Of a DNA stretch of 15,841 nucleotides, positions 1-7,051 are shown piece after piece (position 1 is the stretch's first letter; every line of letters starts with the position of its first letter). This DNA comes from DATNBT01 sp964579765 (GTDB lineage Bacteria; Acidobacteriota; Vicinamibacteria; Vicinamibacterales; CAVVIG01): the NCBI GenBank assembly GCA_964579765.1, contig CAZOIK010000197.1, positions 1 to 15,841 on the forward strand, in the 5' to 3' direction. A program made the translations under genes and the position numbers. The notes under the pieces are model-generated. The model did no database searches and was not told where the DNA came from. It saw only the letters and a list, made by a program, of their open reading frames with translations.

Positions 1-833
1 GAGATCTCGTTCTCCTGGCAGACGAACTCGATCAACTCGTCGTCTGGCATGAGACGCTGCGTGAACGTCACGGTGAACGGCTTCGTGTACGCCTTCGGGT
101 CGTCAACGGTCAGCTCGAGCTCGAGCGTGCCGACGTTGAGCCGGTGGAACTTCTCGGTCATCGTCGCGGCGTCGGTCAGCGGGCTGCCGTTGACGTCGAG
201 CCATCCGCCGTCGCGGAAGCCCGACGTCCGCACGACGAGCGTCTCGCCCTCCCAGCGTCCGCTGGAGTAGCCGAACCACCACGGCTGCGGATCGTTTTTC
301 GGCAGGGGCCGGCCGTCGGTGAAGATCTGGCGCACGCCGGCGTTCCCTTCGTAGAGGATCACGAGCTCGTCGCGCCCCTGGATGATCTTGCGCGGCTCGG
401 GATGCAGGTGCAGCTGCATGTTGCCGAGCGGCAGGCAGTGCGCGTCGGGATTGTCCTTCGCGTTGTTCTTCGTGCGCTCGTCCTTGAGTGTGCGCGCCCA
501 CGGCTGGAACGGGAGGCCGCCGGGCACCATGGTGCCGAGATCGAAGAACGCCGCGATCATTGGCGACGGCCCGCGGCGCCGCTCGTCGCTTCTCGTCGTC
601 GGCGCACCGCCGACGCCGGTGATGATGCCGTTCGCCGCCGCGGCGTCGGCGCCTTCGCGCCAGCCGGGATTCTCCCAGACGCCGGACAAATCCGGATGGC
701 CGTCGAGAAATCGCGGCGCGGGCGCCGTCAGGTTCACCCTGCCGTCCGGTAGCCGCGGGACCTCCGGCACCTTATAGTGCGGCCACTGCCCGAGCAGCAT
801 CGCGGCCGACGCCGCGAGGAAAAGCAGTTTCAT
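1..833 (-). CDS. Secreted protein of unknown function, acidobacterial family (partial, C-terminus off the window)
   Basis: The reading frame is open from an ATG at 833 to the left edge, giving 277 codons with no stop, so the C-terminus lies outside. The first 16 residues (MKLLFLAASAAMLLGQ) look like a short signal peptide, so export is inferred. The middle carries a single-Cys block reading NPDAHCLPLG near residue 128, followed by His-rich LHLHPEP. Further on come GYSSGRWEGETLVVRTSGF, a WLD motif and FVCQEN near the visible end. I recognise this arrangement from a large family of uncharacterised secreted proteins that is abundant in Acidobacteria; no function is known to me. A TACTAT hexamer sits 8 nt upstream of the ATG. 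The gene runs in the same direction as the ABC genes to its right but is separated from them by a repeat pair, so it is probably its own unit. Confidence 0.85.
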   Translation of the reverse strand, partial: MKLLFLAASAAMLLGQWPHYKVPEVPRLPDGRVNLTAPAPRFLDGHPDLSGVWENPGWREGADAAAANGIITGVGGAPTTRSDERRRGPSPMIAAFFDLGTMVPGGLPFQPWARTLKDERTKNNAKDNPDAHCLPLGNMQLHLHPEPRKIIQGRDELVILYEGNAGVRQIFTDGRPLPKNDPQPWWFGYSSGRWEGETLVVRTSGFRDGGWLDVNGSPLTDAATMTEKFHRLNVGTLELELTVDDPKAYTKPFTVTFTQRLMPDDELIEFVCQENEI

Positions 834-841
834 ACGGCTGA

Positions 842-847
842 ATAGTA
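842..847 (-). promoter_or_regulatory. -10-like TACTAT close to the start at 833
   Basis: TACTAT on the minus strand is followed by 8 nt and then the ATG at 833. With a usual 6-8 nt between -10 and transcription start, the mRNA would begin at or next to the start codon. No convincing -35 is visible; its expected place falls inside the palindrome at 854-878. Confidence 0.45.
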
Positions 848-853
848 CATGCA

Positions 854-878
854 GCCGGCCCCGAAAGGGCCGGCCTCC
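854..878 (-). repeat. REP-like palindrome, copy 1 (GCCGGCCC arms)
   Basis: Read on the minus strand: GGAG, then GCCGGCCC, loop TTTCG, then GGGCCGGC. The 8-bp arms are perfect. It is the left, inverted partner of the copy at 913-937, and the two form a BIME-like pair between the secreted-protein gene and the ABC gene. The head tetranucleotide is GGAG rather than GTAG. A stray GGCCGGCCC at 891-899 may be a remnant of a further copy. Confidence 0.7.
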
Positions 879-912
879 GTTCGTTCGTCAGGCCGGCCCG
901 CCACCTGTGTTC

Positions 913-937
913 GTAGGGCGGCCCTTTCAGGGCCGCC
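913..937 (+). repeat. REP-like palindrome, copy 2 (GTAG head, GGCGGCCC arms)
   Basis: GTAG (913-916) is followed by GGCGGCCC, loop TTTCA and GGGCCGCC, with perfect 8-bp arms. It ends 2 bp before the stop codon (940-942) of the minus-strand ABC gene, so the transcript of that gene would fold it immediately after translation ends. It may act as a terminator or 3'-end stabiliser, although no U-tract follows. Confidence 0.75.
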
Positions 938-939
938 GC

Positions 940-2733
940 CTATCGATACGCCCTCGCCTGAATGTTGTAGAGCTCGGCGTACTGGCCCCTGCGAGCCATC
1001 AACTCGTCGTGCGTCCCCGATTCGACCACCTTCGCGCCGTCCAGCACGACGATGAGATCCGCCATGCGGACGGTGGAGAATCGATGCGAGACGAGGATAG
1101 TGATCCGGCCGTCGCCATGCCGCGCCGCCGCCGCGTAGCGCTCGAACAACGCGTGCTCGGTTTCGGCGTCGAGCGCGGCCGTCGGTTCGTCGAGCGCGAC
1201 GACGAGCGGCGCGTCGCGCATGAAGCCGCGCGCCAGGGCGAGCTTCTGCCACTGGCCGAAGCTGACGTCGGCGCCGCCCGGCCACGTCGGTCCAAGCTGC
1301 GTCTCGAGGCCGGCCGACAGCCGCACGATCACGTCGTCCGCGCCGGCGCGAGCCACGGCGGTCGCGACAGCCGGCTCGTGATCCAGACGCGGCACGTCGC
1401 CGACGCCCACCGTGTGCCGCGCGCGGAATTCGAAGCGGAAGAAATCCTGAAACGCACCGGCGAGCCGCGCGCGCCACGCGTCCGCGGCAACGCGCGCCAG
1501 GTCAACGTCGTCTATCCAGATGCGGCCGGCGCTCGGGTCGTACAGCTTGGCCAAAAGCTTCACCAGCGTGCTCTTGCCTGCGCCGTTCTCGCCGACGATC
1601 GCGACGACCGAGCCGGCCGGCAGCTCGATGTTCACGTCGTCGAGCACGAGACGATCAGTGCCTGGATAAGCGAACGAGACGTGATCGAAGCGGATGCCGC
1701 GCGCAAGCGTCGCGGGCGCCGGCATGTCGGCCTGGGCCGTGAACGACGCGGCGTAGTCCTCGAGCCAGGCGAGACGCCGGGCGCCGTACGACCAGAAGCC
1801 GCGCAGGAACCCGATCTCGCCGACCGTCGCGCCGATGTACGCCGACAGCCGCGCGCCCGCCGCCAGCACCAGCAGCACGCTGCCAGCCGAGGATCGGAGC
1901 CCGACGGCAACGAACACGACCGCGCCGACGTAGGCGCCGCCGAAGATCGCCCAGGCGAGCGAGTGCCAGAACGCCGAGCCCCAGCGCACGCGCGCGATCG
2001 GCGCGAAGCCGGCGTCCCACGCGCGGCGGCGATCCGCGATCAGTCGCTCGCCGATTCCGGTGACGCGCACTTCCTTGCCCGGCGGCGCCGTCGTGGCGAC
2101 GGTGAAGAGATGACGCGCGAGCCGGTTGAACGGCGCGGCCTTCTCCTGCGCCGCCCGCTCGATACCCGGACGCCACGTCGCGGTCAGCACGGTTGGCGTG
2201 GCGAACAGGGCCAGCAGCACGAGGGCGGGATGCACCGACATCAGCAGCGCGAGCGTGACGCCCAGGCGGAGCAGCCAGCCGGCCGTCGTGAACACCGACA
2301 TGTACATGTGGTCGAGCACGAACACCTGATCGCGGAGCATCGCAAGGCGATCGAGATACTCCGGCACCTCCTGGTGCGCGATCGTCGCGATCGACGCCTG
2401 CAGCTGAGCGACGTGCGCTTCGAGCGCGATCGTCACCTTGTCGCGAAACCGCCGCTGCACGCGCGTCGAGACGATGCGGAGGAACCACGCGGCGGCCGCC
2501 GAGACGCCGAGCGCAACGGCGGCCAGGAGCACTTCGCGCATGTCGTGCGCGACGGCGCCGTCCGCGATGAACTTGAACCAGAGCGCCAGCAGCGCGTCCG
2601 GCAGCGCTGACAGCAGCGCGAGGCCGAAGGCGACGAGCATCAGCGTGGGCTCGTAGCGGTAGCCGAGCGTGCACAGCCGCCACATCGAGGGCAGCGTCGG
2701 CGGCAGATCGTCGCGCCGCTCAGGCGAGGACAT
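940..2733 (-). CDS. ABC exporter half-transporter (TMD-NBD), second gene of pair
   Basis: A 597-residue membrane-embedded ATP-driven exporter subunit. The N-terminal half carries hydrophobic helices (roughly residues 30-55, 66-95, 150-182 and 254-300) with the cytosolic segment PPGKEVRVTGIGERL near 217-231. The C-terminal half is the ATPase: Walker A GENGAGKST (381-389), Walker B VVALDEP with Glu516, and H-loop His550. The signature reads VSFGQWQ (490-496), where the second Gly of LSGGQ is Phe. I chose the ATG at 2733, which overlaps the stop of the upstream ABC gene by 14 nt and has a GGAAGG stretch upstream. An ATG at 2766 would add 11 residues without a ribosome site. Overlap with a sister half-transporter suggests a heterodimer. 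The substrate cannot be read from sequence; there is no C39 peptidase domain. Confidence 0.93.
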   Translation of the reverse strand: MSSPERRDDLPPTLPSMWRLCTLGYRYEPTLMLVAFGLALLSALPDALLALWFKFIADGAVAHDMREVLLAAVALGVSAAAAWFLRIVSTRVQRRFRDKVTIALEAHVAQLQASIATIAHQEVPEYLDRLAMLRDQVFVLDHMYMSVFTTAGWLLRLGVTLALLMSVHPALVLLALFATPTVLTATWRPGIERAAQEKAAPFNRLARHLFTVATTAPPGKEVRVTGIGERLIADRRRAWDAGFAPIARVRWGSAFWHSLAWAIFGGAYVGAVVFVAVGLRSSAGSVLLVLAAGARLSAYIGATVGEIGFLRGFWSYGARRLAWLEDYAASFTAQADMPAPATLARGIRFDHVSFAYPGTDRLVLDDVNIELPAGSVVAIVGENGAGKSTLVKLLAKLYDPSAGRIWIDDVDLARVAADAWRARLAGAFQDFFRFEFRARHTVGVGDVPRLDHEPAVATAVARAGADDVIVRLSAGLETQLGPTWPGGADVSFGQWQKLALARGFMRDAPLVVALDEPTAALDAETEHALFERYAAAARHGDGRITILVSHRFSTVRMADLIVVLDGAKVVESGTHDELMARRGQYAELYNIQARAYR

Positions 2734-4522
2734 CGTAGGCCTGCCCTTCCTCGTCTTCGGCCGCATTGAACCGCTGCGCCTGCAGATCGAACATCGTCCT
2801 GTACCGGCCGCCCCTGGCCATCAGCTCATCGTGCGTGCCGAGCTCGATCACCCGCCCGTGCTCCAGGACGCAGATCCGATCGGCGCGGCGGACGGTCGAG
2901 AACCGGTGCGAGATGAGGATCGTCGTCGCATGCCGCGTCGCGGCGAGGATCCGCTCGAAGATCTCGGCCTCGCCGCGCACGTCGAGGTGCGCCGTCGGCT
3001 CGTCGAGGAGCACGATGCCGGCGCCGCCCGCGACGGCGCACAGCGCGCGCGCGAGCGCGACGCGCTGCCACTGCCCGCCGGACAGATCCGTGCCGCCCTC
3101 ATAGCCGCGCGCGAGGATCGTGTCGAGACTCGCCAGGCCGCCCGCGCCCGCCTCCGCGAGTGCCTCGTTGATCCGATCGTCGGGCGCGCCGGCAGGTGCG
3201 ACGTTGTCGCGCAACGGCTGCTCGAACCTGATGAAGTCCTGGAAGACGGCCGTCAGCCGCGATCGCCATGACGCGATGTCGACGTCGCGGAGATCGACGC
3301 CGTCGACTTCGATCGATCCGGAGTCCGGATCGTACAGCCGGCACAGGAGCTTCGCGAGCGTCGTCTTGCCGGCGCCGTTCTGACCGACGATGGCGAGTGA
3401 CGATCCGGCCGGGATGATCAGGTCGAAGCCGTCAAGGACCTTTGCGCCGCCGGGATAGCCGAAGGTGACGTGCTTGAAGCGGATCTGCCGCGCAGGCAGA
3501 TCGTCTGCAGATCGATGCCCAACGGGCAGCGCGCCCGCGGGCAGCATCGCCTCTTCGAGGCGCAGCACGGCGGCCACCGGTGCCGCGGCGCCATCGAGCG
3601 CCCAGTTGAGGCCGCCGAACGCGATGAGCGACGTGCCGACCGCGCATTGCGCGTAGACGACGAGGTCGGCGAGCGACGTCGTCTCCGCCGACAGCGCGCG
3701 CGCGAGCGCCCAGAACACGGCGACGTTGGCCGCAACGACCAGCACCAGGCTCCAGAGCACGGGCCGCTCGCGCAGCCGCGTCCCCTGATACTGCAGGTCG
3801 TGCAGACGCGTGCGGCGGGCGATGAAGCGATCGATCGTCCAGCGCGCGAGCCCGAACAGCCGCAGTTCCTTGCTCGCGGGCGGATCGACGGCGAGCGTGA
3901 ACGCGTAGTCGGCGTCGCGCTGGGCGCTGCGGACCTCGTCGGTGTTGCGATCGCGCCAGACGCCGCTCTCGCGAAGCAGATAGTGGGTGGCGAGCCACGC
4001 GCCCGCCAGCAGCGGCGGCGCCCACCACGAGAAGCGGAACAGGATGACGGCCGACGCGACGCCGCCGACCGCCTCGACCAGGCCGCTCGCGATGAAGTCC
4101 AGTGCGACGTTGAGCGGCGGGCCGGTCATGCCGAGATCGAAATCGCGCGCGACGGTCAGATCCGCCGCGCGAGCCGGATCCTCGAGATGACCCATGCCGG
4201 GCGGGCGCACGCACGCGCGCGCGAGACGGTCGTACAGCCACGATGCGGTCTTGTCGCCGAGGTTGGCGCCGACGGCCGTGTGGATCGGCGCCAGAATCTG
4301 CAGCAGCACGAAGACGACGCCCACGATCGAAAGCGGCGCCGCGAAACCACTGCCGGCCTGCACGACCCCGACGAGCGCGCCCATCGCAATCGCGAACACC
4401 ACGGGCAGCACACCGCGCAGGACAAGCAGCATCCACCACGCGGCCGAGAGCGCCGAATCCGCCTTGGACAGCGCCGAGAAGAACGTCCATTCGTTGCGTC
4501 GGCGCAATGAGGCCAGCGTCAC
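2720..4522 (-). CDS. ABC exporter half-transporter (TMD-NBD), first gene of pair
   Basis: A 600-residue half-transporter. Membrane helices lie at about residues 30-55, 62-80, 150-182 and 255-302, with the cytosolic segment PPASKELRLFGLARW near 214-228. In the nucleotide-binding half, Walker A is GQNGAGKTT (380-388), the signature is canonical DLSGGQWQR (479-487), Walker B is IVLLDEP (503-509) and the switch His is 539. All catalytic elements are present. The tail is acidic (AAEDEEG). The start is a GTG at 4522; no in-frame ATG is available nearby and no strong ribosome site is seen, so the start is moderately certain. It is translated just before, and overlaps, its partner, and is divergent from an unrecognised gene 41 bp away. 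Gene order and matched domain architecture imply one exporter complex; the cargo is unknown. Confidence 0.93.
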   Translation of the reverse strand: MTLASLRRRNEWTFFSALSKADSALSAAWWMLLVLRGVLPVVFAIAMGALVGVVQAGSGFAAPLSIVGVVFVLLQILAPIHTAVGANLGDKTASWLYDRLARACVRPPGMGHLEDPARAADLTVARDFDLGMTGPPLNVALDFIASGLVEAVGGVASAVILFRFSWWAPPLLAGAWLATHYLLRESGVWRDRNTDEVRSAQRDADYAFTLAVDPPASKELRLFGLARWTIDRFIARRTRLHDLQYQGTRLRERPVLWSLVLVVAANVAVFWALARALSAETTSLADLVVYAQCAVGTSLIAFGGLNWALDGAAAPVAAVLRLEEAMLPAGALPVGHRSADDLPARQIRFKHVTFGYPGGAKVLDGFDLIIPAGSSLAIVGQNGAGKTTLAKLLCRLYDPDSGSIEVDGVDLRDVDIASWRSRLTAVFQDFIRFEQPLRDNVAPAGAPDDRINEALAEAGAGGLASLDTILARGYEGGTDLSGGQWQRVALARALCAVAGGAGIVLLDEPTAHLDVRGEAEIFERILAATRHATTILISHRFSTVRRADRICVLEHGRVIELGTHDELMARGGRYRTMFDLQAQRFNAAEDEEGQAYDVLA

Positions 4523-4543
4523 GTGCGCATTCTGCCGCAGCCG

Positions 4544-4549
4544 TACTAT
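4544..4549 (+). promoter_or_regulatory. -10-like TACTAT in the divergent gap
   Basis: TACTAT lies 14 nt before the ATG at 4564, inside the 41-bp gap between the ABC operon and the divergent unknown gene. The predicted leader would be about 7 nt. No clear -35 is visible. Confidence 0.35.
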
Positions 4550-4563
4550 CCTTGTCGCGCGAA

Positions 4564-5205
4564 ATGTCCACCGGTCGCATCCGCCTGCGCGTCGCGCTCG
4601 CCGAGCACATCGACGGCGACATCCGGCACGCCAGGACGGAAACGCTGCGCGCCATCGGCGGCCACCTCCGTCCGGAACTCATGACGCCGATGCCGTACGC
4701 GATCTACCTGCTCGCGTATCTGAGCGGCCGGCCGACGCCGATCGGTCTGGCCGAGGCCTGTTTCCTCGAGCAGCACTATGGCGAGTACGCGCAGGTGCCC
4801 TATGGCGACGTCTACGACATCCCGTCCATCTGCCCGTTTCCGCAGCTCGCGAGCATCCGCACCGTCTACACCGATCCCGCGTTCCGGCTGCACCACGCGC
4901 TGTACGTGAAGCTGATCCTCGGACAGGCGCACATCTTCCGATCGCTCGGCGCACGCTACGCGGCGGCGACGACCAATGCGGACGATGAGCGGCTGGCGCG
5001 CCTCTACGACAGAACCGGAGGCGTCCGACTCGGACAGAAGCGATTCGAGGGGCTGTTCGACAATCCGATTGCGGTGTATCTGTTCGAGCTCGACGCGCTG
5101 CTGCGGCATCGGATGACGACGCGGATGCTCCGCGACCTGGAGCTCGACATGTCTGTCGTCTCGACCGCGCGCGCCCGCAGCCGGAGTTCAGCGCCCGCGA
5201 GCTGA
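4564..5205 (+). CDS. Hypothetical protein, 213 residues
   Basis: I do not recognise this protein. The chosen ATG at 4564 is the first one after the divergent gap; earlier in-frame starts would run back into the ABC gene. The protein has no signal peptide or membrane span, so it is probably cytosolic. The middle is rich in aromatic residues and proline (residues around 70-100, including EYAQVPYGDVYDIP and ICPFPQ). It continues with a probably helical, His- and Arg-rich half containing HHALYVKLILGQAH and FDNPIAVYLFELDALLRHR. The last 15 residues are Arg/Ser/Ala-rich and probably disordered. Its 3' end overlaps the convergent DinB-like gene by 18 bp. Codon pattern and the lack of overlap with a better frame support a real gene. 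A functional tie to the divergent exporter is possible but unproven. Confidence 0.75.
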   Translation: MSTGRIRLRVALAEHIDGDIRHARTETLRAIGGHLRPELMTPMPYAIYLLAYLSGRPTPIGLAEACFLEQHYGEYAQVPYGDVYDIPSICPFPQLASIRTVYTDPAFRLHHALYVKLILGQAHIFRSLGARYAAATTNADDERLARLYDRTGGVRLGQKRFEGLFDNPIAVYLFELDALLRHRMTTRMLRDLELDMSVVSTARARSRSSAPAS

Positions 5206-5664
5206 CGCGCGCGCCCGGCGGATCTGCTCGGCGTGATCGTGCGCGTGCGCCGCGTAGATGCCAAGCCACGTGTCCATCCCGTAGCGGCCGTGCTCGGAGT
5301 GCGTCCCCTCACGCTCCCAATCGGCATCCGTCAGGCGATCGAGGATCTGCGCCGTCGTCTCTCGCGCGGCCTTCAGCGCCGCGAGTGACGCGTCGATGGG
5401 ACGATCGTAGTGGAGCCGCCGCGCGAACTCGTCCTGGTCGTAGCCGAGGATGGCCGGCTTCTCCGACGCCAGCACCAGGCGCACGCGCACGGCCGACGTC
5501 ATCTCGCTGTCGGCGAGGTGATGGACGACCTCGCGCGCCGTCCACCTGCCGGGCGCGGGCCGGGCATCGAGCTCCTCCTCCGTCGCGCCCGCGAGCGCGT
5601 CGGCGACCGCGCGATATCCGTCTTTGTACTGCGCGACGAGCCGCGCTCGCGTCTCGCGATCCAT
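5188..5664 (-). CDS. DinB-fold (DinB/YfiT-like) four-helix protein
   Basis: A 158-residue cytosolic protein. The N-terminal half has PAPGRWTAREVVHHLADSE (residues 37-54), with His48 and His49 in the position of the first metal ligands of DinB-like four-helix bundles. The C-terminal part carries YAAHAHDHAEQI (137-148), the usual place of the further His ligands. Members bind a divalent metal and include damage-inducible proteins and thiol-dependent transferases; which activity this one has cannot be told. The ATG at 5664 has a good ribosome site (GGAGAG, 4 nt before the start). It follows the LOG-family gene by 15 bp and is probably in the same operon. Its 3' end overlaps that of the convergent hypothetical gene. 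Confidence 0.88.
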   Translation of the reverse strand: MDRETRARLVAQYKDGYRAVADALAGATEEELDARPAPGRWTAREVVHHLADSEMTSAVRVRLVLASEKPAILGYDQDEFARRLHYDRPIDASLAALKAARETTAQILDRLTDADWEREGTHSEHGRYGMDTWLGIYAAHAHDHAEQIRRARASARGR

Positions 5665-5679
5665 CCGACTCTCCGGCCT

Positions 5680-6543
5680 CTAGCCTCTGGTCTTCGCGAT
5701 GCCGGGTGCCGCCGCTTCCTGCGGCGTCGCCGGCTCGAGATGATGCGTCTCGAGATGGCTGCGCAGCTGCTCGAAGCCCTCGTCGGGCGTGTCGGCCCAG
5801 TGCAGCAGGTCCTTGTCCTGCTCGGCGATCGCGCCCCAGTCGGCCATCGGCTCCAGGTTGAGAACTCTCTCCCAGTACTCGCGGCCGTACAGGATGACGG
5901 CGATCTTCTTCGAGAGCTTGTCGGTCTGGGCGAGCGTCAGGATCTCGAACAGCTCGTCGCAGGTGCCGAAGCCGCCCGGAAAGATGACGAGCGCTTTCGC
6001 AAGGTATGCGAACCAGAACTTGCGCATGAAGAAGTAGTGGAACTCAAAGTGCAGGCCGTCGGTGATGTAGTCGTTGGCGCCCTGCTCGAACGGCAGCCGG
6101 ATGTTGAGGCCGACCGTCTTGCCGCCCGCTTCGGCCGCGCCTCGGTTCGCGGCCTCCATGATGCCGGGGCCGCCGCCCGAGGTGACGACGAAGCGGTGAT
6201 GCTCGGAGGAGAGCGACAGGCTCCAGCTCGTCAACCGCCGCGCGATCTCGCGCGCGTCCTCGTAGTACTTCGCCCAGTCCACGTGCTTGCGCGATCGGGC
6301 GAGCTCGGCCTGATAGTGCGCGTCGGCATTGCTCACGCCGCGCGCGCGGAGCGTCTTCAGCGCGCGCTCGGCGCGTTCGCGCGAGTCCACGCGCGCCGAT
6401 CCGAAGAACACGACCGTATCCTGAATCTTCTGATCCCTGAACCGGCGAAGCGGCTCGAGATATTCCGACAGGATACGGAGCGGACGCCCCTCTTCGCTCT
6501 CGAGAAACTGCTGATCCAGGTACGCCAGCGGCTGCTGCGACAT
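5680..6543 (-). CDS. LOG family protein (TIGR00730-like nucleotide phosphoribohydrolase fold)
   Basis: A 287-residue protein with a Rossmann-like LOG core. VVFFGSAR (44-51) opens the core, GGGPGIMEAANRGA lies at 123-136, and PGGFGTCDELFE at 189-200 is the family active-site motif (PGGxGTxxE). LOG proteins, formerly annotated as lysine decarboxylases, cleave the N-glycosidic bond of nucleoside 5'-monophosphates. In plants and some microbes this releases cytokinin bases; in most bacteria the role is nucleotide turnover. The protein has about 40 extra N-terminal residues compared with the short type I forms and a short low-complexity tail. It is much shorter than PpnN. The ATG at 6543 follows a TAAAGT hexamer by 6 nt. 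It is divergent from the SRPBCC gene across a 37-bp gap and precedes the DinB-like gene. Confidence 0.9.
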   Translation of the reverse strand: MSQQPLAYLDQQFLESEEGRPLRILSEYLEPLRRFRDQKIQDTVVFFGSARVDSRERAERALKTLRARGVSNADAHYQAELARSRKHVDWAKYYEDAREIARRLTSWSLSLSSEHHRFVVTSGGGPGIMEAANRGAAEAGGKTVGLNIRLPFEQGANDYITDGLHFEFHYFFMRKFWFAYLAKALVIFPGGFGTCDELFEILTLAQTDKLSKKIAVILYGREYWERVLNLEPMADWGAIAEQDKDLLHWADTPDEGFEQLRSHLETHHLEPATPQEAAAPGIAKTRG

Positions 6544-6549
6544 ACCAGC

Positions 6550-6555
6550 ACTTTA
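6550..6555 (-). promoter_or_regulatory. -10-like TAAAGT, leaderless position for the LOG gene
   Basis: TAAAGT on the minus strand is followed by 6 nt and the ATG at 6543, so the predicted transcript would start at the start codon. No ribosome site precedes this ATG. Confidence 0.4.
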
Positions 6556-6567
6556 CCATCGGGGTGT

Positions 6568-6573
6568 TATCAT
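6568..6573 (+). promoter_or_regulatory. -10-like TATCAT, leaderless position for the SRPBCC gene
   Basis: TATCAT is followed by 7 nt and the TTG start at 6581. It shares the 37-bp divergent gap with the oppositely facing hexamer at 6550-6555. No Shine-Dalgarno sequence is present before the TTG. Confidence 0.45.
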
Positions 6574-6580
6574 TCGCGTC

Positions 6581-7051
6581 TTGGCCAAGACGACGCCCGC
6601 GCCAGCGCTCGACATCTCGATCGTGATCGCCGCGCCGCCCGCGCGCATTCTGAAGGCCTTCTTCGAACCCGAGGCGCTCAACGCGTGGCTGCAGGTCTCG
6701 CACGCCGTGACCGCGCCGCGCGTGCTCGGCCCGTACGCGATGGCGTGGGAGCCAACCGACTTCCGCGACGAGACGCTCGGCCGCCTCGGCGGCGTGTTCC
6801 GCGGGACCGTGATGCAGTACCAGGCGGGGCACGGCTTCTTCGTCGCCGACGTCTTCTTCCTGCCGCCTGATGGCGACCCGATCGGACCGATGGCGTTCGA
6901 GGTCACGTGCACGCCCGAGGGCGCGTCCACCCTCGTGCACGTCAGCCAGCGCGGGTTCGAGGAAGGCGCGCGCTGGCGCCGTTATTACGAGATGATCGTG
7001 CCCGGCTGGGAGCGCGCGCTCGCCGCCCTCAAGTCGCTGCTGGAGAGGTGA
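6581..7051 (+). CDS. SRPBCC / AHSA1-domain protein
   Basis: A 156-residue single-domain protein of the SRPBCC (Bet v1-like) helix-grip fold, AHSA1 type. It opens with ISIVIAAPPARILKAFFEPEALNAW (residues 12-36), the typical first strand and pair of helices. It continues with a strand-rich middle and ends with WRRYYEMIVPGWERALAALKSLLE, the long C-terminal helix. Such domains bind hydrophobic ligands in a cavity; the ligand here is unknown. The start is a TTG at 6581, because no ATG or GTG in frame fits between the divergent start at 6543 and the conserved first strand. The stop overlaps the next ATG as TGATG, so translation of the DUF423 gene is probably coupled. Confidence 0.9.
   Translation: MAKTTPAPALDISIVIAAPPARILKAFFEPEALNAWLQVSHAVTAPRVLGPYAMAWEPTDFRDETLGRLGGVFRGTVMQYQAGHGFFVADVFFLPPDGDPIGPMAFEVTCTPEGASTLVHVSQRGFEEGARWRRYYEMIVPGWERALAALKSLLER
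7042..7048 (+). promoter_or_regulatory. Strong ribosome binding site inside the upstream gene
   Basis: GGAGAGG lies just before the overlapping stop/start TGATG at 7049-7053. Its GGAG core is 5 nt from the ATG. It fixes the start of the DUF423 gene at 7051 and supports coupled translation. Confidence 0.75.

Noticed and set aside
112..130. Direct repeat of GCTCGA
   Set aside because: It encodes alternating Glu-Leu in the secreted protein and is ordinary coding sequence.
907..2610. Long plus-strand open frame (567 codons) opposite the ABC gene
   Set aside because: The product is Arg/His/Glu-rich and low in hydrophobic residues with no domain, while the minus strand encodes a complete ABC half-transporter. 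It is a GC-rich antisense shadow.
5410..6870. Plus-strand open frame of 486 codons across the DinB, LOG and SRPBCC region
   Set aside because: It crosses three recognisable genes in other frames and its product shows no family features.
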